The translations under genes and the position numbers were made by a program. Of a stretch of DNA of 5,200 nucleotides, positions 1 to 5,083 are shown piece after piece. The stretch lies in NCBI GenBank assembly GCA_023228645.1, contig JALOAT010000099.1, positions 1 through 5,200 on the forward strand, written 5' to 3'. The notes beneath the pieces were generated by a model. That model made no database searches, had not been told where the DNA came from, and saw only the letters and a list, made by a program, of their open reading frames with translations. Source of the DNA: Gammaproteobacteria bacterium. Its GTDB lineage: Bacteria > Pseudomonadota > Gammaproteobacteria > Thiohalomonadales > Thiohalomonadaceae. The stretch's first letter is position 1. Each line of letters starts with the position of its first letter.

Positions 1-211
1 GTCCCGCGCCCGTAAGATCCAGCGCTTCCTGTCGCAGCCGTTCTTCGTGGCCGAGGTGTTCACCGGTTCGCCCGGCAAGTACGTCTCCCTGAAGGACACC
101 ATCCGCGGCTTCAAGGGCATCGTGGACGGCGAGTTCGACCACCTGCCCGAGCAGGCGTTCTACATGGTCGGCTCCATCGACGAGGCGGTCGAGAAGGCCA
201 AGCGCCTGTAA
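1..211 (+). CDS. atpD: ATP synthase F1 subunit beta, C-terminal fragment
   Basis: This is the last 69 codons of an open frame that enters from the left edge (first full codon at base 2) and stops with TAA at 209-211. The reading matches the C-terminal helical domain of F1 beta: it begins SRARKIQRFLSQPFFVAEVF, passes FTGSPGKYV and ends in a helix with EAVEKAKRL. In E. coli AtpD the same region forms the lower part of the catalytic subunit, including the segment that contacts gamma. The nucleotide-binding P-loop and catalytic residues lie upstream, outside the window. Beta subunits alternate with alpha in the F1 ring and carry out ATP synthesis at the cytoplasmic face of the membrane. atpC follows after 20 bases, the usual end of the atp operon. 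The gene is partial only because the window starts here; nothing suggests damage. Confidence 0.96.
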   Translation, partial: SRARKIQRFLSQPFFVAEVFTGSPGKYVSLKDTIRGFKGIVDGEFDHLPEQAFYMVGSIDEAVEKAKRL

Positions 212-231
212 TCGGCGCCAGGGGGTAAGCC

Positions 232-666
232 ATGGCTATGACGATCCACGTGGACATCGTGAGTGCGGAGAAGCAGATCTTCTCCGGCACGGCGGAGGCG
301 CTGTTCGCCCCCGCGGTGCTGGGCGAGGTCGGCATCATGCCGCGCCACAGTCCGCTGCTGACCCAGCTCAACCCGGGCGAAGTCCGCGTCGTGAAGCAGG
401 GCGGTGAAGAGGAGTACTACTACGTGTCCGGCGGCATGCTCGAAGTGCAGCCGCACCACGTAACCGTGCTTGCCGACACCGCGCTGCGTGCAAAGGACGT
501 GGACGAGGCCGCCGCGCTCGAGGCGAAGAGCCGCGCCGAGCAGGCCCTCAAGGACCGCAAGAGCGACATGGACTACGCGCGTGCCCAGGCGGAACTGGCC
601 GAGGCCATTGCGCAGCTGCAGACCCTCCAGCGTCTGCGCCAGCGCACGAGCGGCGCCCGCCGCTGA
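232..666 (+). CDS. atpC: ATP synthase F1 subunit epsilon
   Basis: A 144-residue protein close in length to E. coli AtpC (139). Residues about 1-88 are the beta-sandwich domain, with the family signatures GEVGIMPRHSPLL (31-43), a YYYVSGGMLEVQP stretch (62-74) and VTVLADTA (77-84). Residues about 90-137 are the C-terminal helical hairpin, rich in Ala, Glu, Arg and Gln, which in bacteria can extend to inhibit ATP hydrolysis. Epsilon belongs to the central rotor stalk together with gamma. The start at 232 is chosen over the in-frame ATG at 238 because MAMT-H-D-VSAE matches the E. coli N-terminus, and a G-rich ribosome site (221-225) lies 6 bases upstream. It is the last gene of the atp operon and is followed by a strong terminator. 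Confidence 0.96.
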   Translation: MAMTIHVDIVSAEKQIFSGTAEALFAPAVLGEVGIMPRHSPLLTQLNPGEVRVVKQGGEEEYYYVSGGMLEVQPHHVTVLADTALRAKDVDEAAALEAKSRAEQALKDRKSDMDYARAQAELAEAIAQLQTLQRLRQRTSGARR

Positions 667-689
667 GTTCGGCAGTCAGGTTGTACCGG

Positions 690-721
690 AAAAGGGGCAG
701 TGGATTCCGCTGCCCCTTTTT
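690..721 (+). terminator. Intrinsic terminator after atpC
   Basis: A perfect 11-bp stem, AAAAGGGGCAG (690-700) with CTGCCCCTTTT (710-720), has a 9-base loop and a T run ending at 721. It starts 23 bases after the atpC stop. The A-rich foot of the left arm gives a partial T run on the opposite strand too, but no gene converges here, so its expected role is to end the atp operon transcript and separate it from glmU. Confidence 0.9.
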
Positions 722-777
722 CGTATGTGCCTGATCCGGTGGTTTGCCGGAAGGGACAAAGCTATCCTGTGGGCGCC

Positions 778-799
778 TCGGGGACATGGGGTGCCCCGA
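778..799 (+). other. Small hairpin in the glmU leader
   Basis: TCGGGG (778-783) can pair with CCCCGA (794-799) across a 10-base loop, ending 19 bases before the glmU start codon. It is short and G/C only in the core, so it could be chance in GC-rich DNA. If transcribed it would sit just upstream of the weak ribosome site. No T run follows, so it is not a terminator. Confidence 0.3.
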
Positions 800-818
800 A
801 CCGATTTAGAGTGGAATC

Positions 819-2201
819 ATGACCGCACGCCTGGAAATCGTCGTGCTTGCCGCGGGTCAGGGAACCCGCATGAAATCCGACCTGCCCAAGGTCCTCCATC
901 CCTTGGCCGGACGCCCGTTGCTCGGCCATGTCATTGCCACCGCCGGGGCGCTGTGCCCCGCGCGCACCCATGTGGTGTACGGCCACGGTGGCGAGCGGGT
1001 ACTTACACGGTTTCCCGATGCGAACGTCTTGTGGGTGGAGCAGGCCGAGCGCCTTGGTACCGGTCATGCCGTCATGCAGGCCATGCCGGGGGTCGATGAC
1101 GCCGCCGTGGTGCTGGTGCTGTACGGCGACGTGCCGCTGGTCCCGACGGACCTGCTCCAACCGCTGGTGGCCGCCGCAACCACCGGCGCGCTCGCCATCC
1201 TCACCGTGGAGCTGGCCAATCCCAAGGGTTACGGCCGCATCCTGCGCAACGAACAGGGCGCGGTGCTCGGCATCGTGGAAGAGAAGGACGCCAGCGATGC
1301 CCAACGCGGCATCCGCGAAGGCAATACCGGCATCCTCGCCGCCCCGGCCCACCGGCTGCGCGCCTGGCTGGCCGCACTGAAGAACAGCAACGCCCAGGGC
1401 GAGTATTACCTCACCGACGTGGTGGCCATGGCCGTGGCGGAAAACCTGCCGGTGGTCGCCCACTGTGCACAGGACGAGGACGACGTGCTCGGCGTGAATG
1501 ACAAGCTCCAGCTCGCCCACCTCGAACGGGTCTACCAACGCCGCCAGGCCGAGCGCCTCATGCGCGAGGGCGTCACCCTGCTGGACCCCGCCCGATTCGA
1601 CCTGCGCGGCACACTGGAATGTGGCTGCGACGTGACCATCGACGTGGGTGTGGTGATCGAAGGTCACGTGAAGCTGGGCGACCGCGTGACAGTGGGCGCC
1701 CACTGCTGCCTGCGCGACGTGGAACTGGGCGCCGGCACCCAGCTGCGCCCCATGAGCGTGCTCGAAGAGGCCCTCGTCGGTCCCGACTGCCGTATCGGTC
1801 CGTTCGCACGGCTGCGCCCGGGCACCGTGCTCGCCGGCCACGCGCACGTGGGCAACTTCGTCGAGCTGAAGAACGCCCAGGTGGGCGAGGGCTCCAAGGT
1901 CAACCACCTGAGTTACGTCGGTGACACCGTCATGGGCCGCGACGTGAATGTGGGCGCGGGCACCATCACCTGCAACTACGACGGCGCCAACAAACACCGC
2001 ACCGTCATCGGCGACCGCGCCTTCATCGGCTCGGACAGCCAACTGGTCGCGCCGGTGGAGATCGGCGCCGACGCCACCATCGGTGCAGGCTCCACGGTTA
2101 CCCGCGACGCACCCGCAGGCGATTTGACCCTGAGCCGCGCGCCGCAAAAGAGCATCGCCGGCTGGAAGCGCCCGGTGAAGAAACCCAAAGCTGCGGGTTA
2201 G
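819..2201 (+). CDS. glmU: Bifunctional UDP-GlcNAc pyrophosphorylase / GlcN-1-P acetyltransferase
   Basis: A 460-residue protein (E. coli GlmU 456) that makes UDP-GlcNAc in two steps: acetylation of glucosamine-1-phosphate by acetyl-CoA, then uridylyl transfer from UTP. The N-terminal nucleotidyltransferase domain (about 1-230) has the nucleotide-binding LAAGQGTRM (10-18), K24 in LPKVL, QAERLGTGHA (75-84), the metal-binding Asp104 in YGDVPL, GYGR (137-140), EEKD (154-157), EGNTG (167-171) and the late GVND (225-228). The rest is a left-handed beta-helix of hexapeptide repeats with RLRPG (331-335), His363 in NHLSYVGD (the family catalytic base position), GTITCNYDG (381-389) and a basic C-terminal tail. 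All key residues are present. The start gives normal family length; the ribosome site (about GAGTGGA, 809-815) is modest. glmS follows 206 bases downstream, so the two are probably co-transcribed at least in part. The product acts in the cytoplasm. Confidence 0.97.
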   Translation: MTARLEIVVLAAGQGTRMKSDLPKVLHPLAGRPLLGHVIATAGALCPARTHVVYGHGGERVLTRFPDANVLWVEQAERLGTGHAVMQAMPGVDDAAVVLVLYGDVPLVPTDLLQPLVAAATTGALAILTVELANPKGYGRILRNEQGAVLGIVEEKDASDAQRGIREGNTGILAAPAHRLRAWLAALKNSNAQGEYYLTDVVAMAVAENLPVVAHCAQDEDDVLGVNDKLQLAHLERVYQRRQAERLMREGVTLLDPARFDLRGTLECGCDVTIDVGVVIEGHVKLGDRVTVGAHCCLRDVELGAGTQLRPMSVLEEALVGPDCRIGPFARLRPGTVLAGHAHVGNFVELKNAQVGEGSKVNHLSYVGDTVMGRDVNVGAGTITCNYDGANKHRTVIGDRAFIGSDSQLVAPVEIGADATIGAGSTVTRDAPAGDLTLSRAPQKSIAGWKRPVKKPKAAG

Positions 2202-2221
2202 TGGCCAAGGGCTAGGACGAA

Positions 2222-2359
2222 ACGCGGAGGGCGCGGAGGCGCGGAGGGGAAGGATCAAGGGGTAGGTGCTCGATTGCCGTTAGGTGACGTGTCACGCAGT
2301 TCCGCAAATTAACACCCTTCATATTCTCCGCGTCCTCCGCGCCTCCGCGCCCTCCGCGT
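2222..2359. repeat. Perfect 26-bp inverted repeat pair between glmU and glmS
   Basis: The arm at 2222-2247 is the exact reverse complement of the arm at 2334-2359, with 86 bases between them. Each arm is a run of 8-9-base units of the form GCGGAGG separated by C or GC. Resemblance extends past the arms: read outward in the repeat's own direction, the left copy continues GGAAGGATCAAGGGG and the right copy, after one extra ACGCGGAG unit, continues AATATGAAGGG. This suggests two copies of one mobile or amplified repeat in opposite orientation, as in REP pairs (REPINs). Similar GCGGAGG/CTCCGC repeats occur between genes in many bacterial genomes, from memory and not checked. In RNA the pair could fold as one long stem. 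A short palindrome, GTGAC-gt-GTCAC, lies at 2284-2295 inside it. Confidence 0.85.
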
Positions 2360-2407
2360 CCAACCCCTAACCAAGAACGACACTGCTGAACAACTGAGAA
2401 CCTGATC

Positions 2408-4243
2408 ATGTGTGGAATCGTTGGTGCCATCGCGCAGCGGGACGTGGTCCCCATTTTGGTGGAAGGTCTGCGCCGTCTCGAATACCGGGGCTATGACTCG
2501 GCCGGCGTGGCGGTGCTCAACGGCGACGGTCACCTGGATCGCCGCCGCACCGTCGGCAAGGTCAAACTGCTTGCCGAGGCTATCGAGGTGCAGCCCCTCA
2601 CGGGACAGCGCGGTATCGCCCACACCCGCTGGGCCACCCATGGCGGAGTCTCCGAGCGCAACGCCCACCCGCACTTTTCCGAAGAGGGCATTGCGCTCGT
2701 CCACAACGGCATCATCGAAAACCACGAGGCGCTACGCACCGAGCTCAAGGCCGCCGGCTACGCATTCCATTCCGATACCGACTCGGAAGTCATCGCCCAC
2801 CTCATCCACGACCGCATCAAGGCCGGCGACGACCTGCTCGCGGCCGTGCAAAGCATCGTTCAGCGCCTGCACGGCGCCTATGCCATCGTGGTCATGTGCT
2901 GCAGCGAGCCCGACCGGCTCATCGTCGCCCGTCAGGGCTGCCCGGTGGTGGTCGGCGAGGGCGAGGGCGAGTCGTACGTCGCCTCCGACGTGCAGGCCCT
3001 GCTGCCCGTCACCCGCGCCTTCCGCTTCCTGGAAGAAGGTGATGTGGCGGAGTTGCGCACCGGCGCCATCGCCATTTTCGACAGCACCGGCCATCGCGTG
3101 GAGCGTCCCCTGCACGAATCCGAGCTCTCCGCCGACGACGTGGAACTGGGCCAGTACGCCCACTACATGCAGAAGGAGATCTACGAGCAACCGCGCGCCG
3201 TCGCCGACACCCTGACCGAGCGTTTCGCCGGTGGCCGCGCCCTCGACGCCGTGCTCGGCCCCAAGGCCGCCGAGCTGCTGCCGCAGATCCGTTCTGTGCA
3301 CATCGTCGCCTGCGGCACCAGTTGGCACGCCGGCATGGTGGCTCGTTATTACATGGAGCAGTACGCCCGGCTCCCCACCACCGTGGAGATCGCCTCGGAA
3401 TACCGCTACCGTCAGCCGGTGGTGCCAGCCGGTACGCTGTTCATCGCCATCTCCCAGTCCGGCGAGACCGCCGACACCCTGGCGGCCCTGCGCGAGGCCA
3501 AGCGCCTCGGTTATCTCGCGACCCTGGCCATCTGCAACGTGCCGGCATCGAGCCTGGTGCGCGAGGCCGACCTGAGCCTCATGACCCGCGCCGGCCCCGA
3601 GATCGGCGTGGCCTCCACCAAGGCCTTTACTACCCAGCTCACCGCCCTCGGCCTGCTCGCCCTCATCCTCGCCCGCCACAACGGCATGGACCCCGAGCGC
3701 GAGACCGACCTGATGGCGCAGCTGGTGCACGTGCCCGAGATGATCGAGCACACCCTCAAGCTGGAACCACAGATCCGCGAATGGGCCCAGCACTTCAAGA
3801 CCAAGCAGCACGCCCTGTTCCTCGGCCGCGGCGCCGCCTGGCCGGTGGCCATGGAAGGCGCGCTCAAGCTCAAGGAGATCTCCTACATCCACGCCGAGGC
3901 CTACGCCGCCGGTGAACTCAAGCACGGCCCCCTGGCCCTGGTGGACGCCGACATGCCCGTCATCACCATCGCGCCCAACAACGAGCTGCTGGAAAAGCTC
4001 AAGTCCAACCTCCAGGAAGTGAAGGCCCGCGGCGGCAAGCTCTACGTCTTCGCCGACCCCAAGGCCGGCATCGAACCCTCACCGGAAGTGGAAGTCATGC
4101 ACATGCCCGAACACGTGCAGACCTTCCAGACGCCCATCGTGTACACCGTGCCCTTGCAGTTGCTGGCCTACCACGTGGCCGTGCTCAAGGGCACCGACGT
4201 GGATCAGCCGCGCAATTTGGCGAAGTCTGTGACGGTGGAGTGA
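2408..4243 (+). CDS. glmS: Glutamine--fructose-6-phosphate aminotransferase (isomerizing)
   Basis: A 611-residue protein (E. coli GlmS 609) that makes glucosamine-6-phosphate from fructose-6-phosphate and glutamine, the committed step towards UDP-GlcNAc. Residues 2 to about 240 are the Ntn-type glutaminase: Cys2, exposed after Met removal, is the nucleophile, with RGYDSAG (27-33), HTRWATHG (72-79) and NGIIEN (100-105). Two SIS sugar-isomerase domains follow (about 290-430 and 460-600) with ACGTSWHAG (301-309), SQSGETADT (349-357), GPEIGVASTKA (396-406) and LGRG (472-475). The isomerase residues expected from the E. coli enzyme are seen as Glu490, His506 and Lys606, the last in the C-terminal NLAKSVTVE. 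The protein is intact and cytoplasmic. The start is fixed by Cys2; the ribosome site (GAGAA, 2396-2400) is weak. No glmS ribozyme is evident upstream, as expected for a Gram-negative. The conserved 3' codons are the sequence Tn7 recognises in many bacteria. Confidence 0.98.
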   Translation: MCGIVGAIAQRDVVPILVEGLRRLEYRGYDSAGVAVLNGDGHLDRRRTVGKVKLLAEAIEVQPLTGQRGIAHTRWATHGGVSERNAHPHFSEEGIALVHNGIIENHEALRTELKAAGYAFHSDTDSEVIAHLIHDRIKAGDDLLAAVQSIVQRLHGAYAIVVMCCSEPDRLIVARQGCPVVVGEGEGESYVASDVQALLPVTRAFRFLEEGDVAELRTGAIAIFDSTGHRVERPLHESELSADDVELGQYAHYMQKEIYEQPRAVADTLTERFAGGRALDAVLGPKAAELLPQIRSVHIVACGTSWHAGMVARYYMEQYARLPTTVEIASEYRYRQPVVPAGTLFIAISQSGETADTLAALREAKRLGYLATLAICNVPASSLVREADLSLMTRAGPEIGVASTKAFTTQLTALGLLALILARHNGMDPERETDLMAQLVHVPEMIEHTLKLEPQIREWAQHFKTKQHALFLGRGAAWPVAMEGALKLKEISYIHAEAYAAGELKHGPLALVDADMPVITIAPNNELLEKLKSNLQEVKARGGKLYVFADPKAGIEPSPEVEVMHMPEHVQTFQTPIVYTVPLQLLAYHVAVLKGTDVDQPRNLAKSVTVE

Positions 4244-4308
4244 GATAGCCCGGCGGCAGCCGTTCCCGCCACGCTTAGTTGCTGTGATGAGCAATGCGAA
4301 CGCCAAGT

Positions 4309-4333
4309 AAGGGTCACGTGAGTGGCCCTTTTT
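4309..4333 (+). terminator. Intrinsic terminator after glmS
   Basis: A 9-bp stem, AAGGGTCAC (4309-4317) with GTGGCCCTT (4322-4330), contains one G-U pair, a four-base GTGA loop and a run of five T at 4329-4333. It lies 65 bases after the glmS stop and probably ends the glmU-glmS transcript, separating it from the accessory DNA downstream. Confidence 0.85.
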
Positions 4334-4666
4334 CATTTTCGACGTTACGCAACGCGACACACACTGGGCGTACACTCCGGGCAGGCAGCCTACTTCGCCA
4401 AGGTGTGCTGGGCTTGCGGCATTCTCCCGCCTTCCGCCCCTGTCAGCCGCGTGCAAGCCGCTGTTCTGGCCGGTAAACCCGTGGACCCATGCACGTCTCG
4501 ATAAGCGTTGATGCGGCGATTCGCCATTCATCTACGTTGAATGGCGAAATCGCAGTATATTTCCGGAACCGCGAAACGCGCGTAACATCTTGACGCCACG
4601 GGAAGAAATCGCCGCCGAACACAGGCAAGGGCGGCGATATTGGTAGATCGGACGTTCAATTAATAG
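4334..4666. other. Gene-free stretch between glmS and the cassette
   Basis: These 333 bases contain no reading frame I can support. The short open frames here have no ribosome site and no recognisable protein character. What can be seen are a weak 7-bp repeat pair, GGCTTGC (4411-4417) and GCAAGCC (4453-4459), a strong hairpin at 4516-4553, and a folded segment at 4580-4672 that might be a recombination site. Base composition falls steadily from the glmS end to the cassette end, as expected of a boundary between core and acquired DNA. No integron integrase is encoded. Confidence 0.6.
4516..4553. repeat. REP-like palindrome (15-bp stem)
   Basis: GCGATTCGCCATTCA (4516-4530) pairs with TGAATGGCGAAATCGC (4538-4553). 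All 15 left-arm bases are paired, one A is bulged in the right arm, and the loop has 7 bases. The left arm also holds the smaller palindrome GGCGA-t-TCGCC (4515-4525). No T run follows, so it is unlikely to be a terminator. Its form fits a REP-type element or the end of a small mobile element, but the family is not recognised. Confidence 0.75.
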
Positions 4667-4672
4667 TTAGCC
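4580..4672 (+). other. Possible degenerate attC or attI site
   Basis: The segment ends in GTTAGCC (4666-4672), the core where the downstream cassette begins. About 80 bases upstream lies GCGTAAC (4580-4586), which resembles an inverse core. Between them, TTGACGCC (4590-4597) can pair imperfectly with GGACGTTCAA (4650-4659), and ATCGCCGCC (4608-4616) pairs perfectly with GGCGGCGAT (4630-4638). The nesting resembles an attC, but core matches are loose, the spacer after the inverse core is short and the outer pairing is poor. It could instead be an attI-like site, a decayed attC, or only a hairpin beside a cassette end. Confidence 0.3.
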
Positions 4673-4689
4673 ACAAACAATCTCATTAC

Positions 4690-4695
4690 AAGGAG
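4690..4695 (+). promoter_or_regulatory. Ribosome binding site of the cassette ORF
   Basis: AAGGAG ends 10 bases before the ATG at 4706. It is the best Shine-Dalgarno match in the window and supports both the start codon and the reality of this short gene. Confidence 0.8.
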
Positions 4696-4705
4696 ACCTT
4701 AGGTC

Positions 4706-5008
4706 ATGGAAAGCAGTAATCCATTTGCGGTGAAGTTGGTTTCTCATGTCGGCTGGGTTTTGACTGTCTTAGGGGGTATTTTTGCGGTTTGGGTGTTTTT
4801 CTTAATAGTGAGCGCAGAAAAGGGGCAGCACCCACTAATGATATTGTTCTTCTTTATATTCATATTCTGCAGCGTCGCAATAGGACAGTTTTTTGTAGTA
4901 CTGAATGTGATAGTCACGAAGCTTCAGAATATTGAAACAAATTCAGCTGAAGCCAAGCTGGCCATCGATAGTCTGAAGAATGAGCTTGGTAGAGACCGTA
5001 ATGGCTAA
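4706..5008 (+). CDS. Cassette-encoded two-helix membrane protein, function unknown
   Basis: I do not recognise this 100-residue protein. It opens with a short polar N-terminus (MESSNPF), then a hydrophobic segment at about 15-36 (VGWVLTVLGGIFAVWVFFLIV), a short polar loop (about 37-43, AEKGQHP) and a second, very Phe-rich segment at about 44-70 (LMILFFFIFIFCSVAIGQFF). The last 30 residues are charged, with Leu/Ile spacing that could form a short helix or coiled coil (TKLQNIE, LAIDSLKNELG). The simplest topology is a hairpin in the inner membrane with both ends in the cytoplasm; this is inferred from hydrophobicity only. The gene is AT-richer than its neighbours, preceded by AAGGAG, and its TAA at 5006-5008 sits inside the attC inverse core, typical of cassette genes. 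It would need a promoter upstream of the cassette; none is convincing. Many cassettes encode small unknown membrane proteins, and no catalytic motif is visible here. Confidence 0.82.
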   Translation: MESSNPFAVKLVSHVGWVLTVLGGIFAVWVFFLIVSAEKGQHPLMILFFFIFIFCSVAIGQFFVVLNVIVTKLQNIETNSAEAKLAIDSLKNELGRDRNG

Positions 5009-5083
5009 CACCCGCTTCGAGGCCGACGGCTCACCCTTCCGCTGCGCTCCAAGGCGAGCCGCCGCTCAAGCGGAACGTTATCG
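5003..5083 (+). repeat. attC recombination site (59-base element)
   Basis: The site is 81 bases long. The inverse core R'' is GGCTAAC (5003-5009). L'' CCGCTTCGAG (5012-5021) pairs with L' CTCAAGCGG (5065-5073) at nine positions, leaving C5018 unpaired. On the bottom strand this is an extrahelical G, a recognition feature for integron integrases. Inside, CGGCTC (5027-5032) pairs with GAGCCG (5056-5061), with an AAG/CTT pairing above it. The loop has the CCGCTGCGCTCC type of sequence common in such sites. The core R' is GTTATCG (5077-5083), with GTTA pairing to TAAC of R''. Its last bases do not fit RRRY, probably because a different element begins there. Confidence 0.85.

Larger units (their letters stand above)
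4667..5077 (+). mobile_element. Integron gene cassette (single ORF plus attC)
   Basis: The unit runs from the T after G in the core GTTAGCC (4666-4672) to the G of GTTA at 5077, the boundaries left by site-specific recombination between G and TT. It has the compact cassette layout: 39 bases of leader with AAGGAG, one ORF of 100 codons, a stop codon inside the inverse core GGCTAAC (5003-5009), and an attC site. GTTAGCC and GGCTAAC are exact reverse complements, as expected when both derive from the attC of one circular cassette. ORF G+C is about 42% by hand count against roughly two thirds in glmU and glmS, which points to foreign origin. No intI gene is in the window, so this may be a cassette without a nearby integrase or the edge of a larger integron. 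Confidence 0.8.

Noticed and set aside
744..768. Possible glmU promoter: TTGCCG (744-749) and TATCCT (763-768)
   Set aside because: The spacer is only 13 bases and both boxes are imperfect. A promoter is expected here because of the terminator upstream, but these boxes do not fix it.
762..2258. Long minus-strand open frame opposite glmU, and a similar one at 2732-3925 opposite glmS
   Set aside because: They are low-complexity His, Gly, Ala and Val-rich readings antisense to well-identified genes, an artefact of high G+C third-position bias.
2299..2327. Possible glmS promoter with TATTCT at 2322-2327
   Set aside because: The -35 candidate (TTCCGC, 2300-2305) matches poorly and the sequence overlaps the edge of the repeat; not enough to call.
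2202..2407. glmS ribozyme or other riboswitch upstream of glmS
   Set aside because: The interval is accounted for by the inverted repeat and a short leader; no ribozyme core motif seen, and the glmS ribozyme is typical of Gram-positive bacteria.
4079..4531. Minus-strand 150-codon open frame running into the glmS 3' end
   Set aside because: Most of it is antisense to glmS and across the terminator; no start signal and no family resemblance.
4294..4628. Short open frames of 60-61 codons on both strands after glmS
   Set aside because: They overlap the terminator and hairpins, lack ribosome sites and give no recognisable protein.
4590..4643. TTGACG (4590-4595) as a -35 box for the cassette gene
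   Set aside because: At a 16-18 base spacing the sequence is GC-rich with no -10 box, and the motif sits in the possible recombination-site stem.
4534..4672. Longer attC using TTGAA (4537-4541) with TTCAA (4655-4659)
   Set aside because: There is no inverse core (RYYYAAC) just upstream of 4537, and the left arm is already part of the stronger 4516-4553 hairpin.
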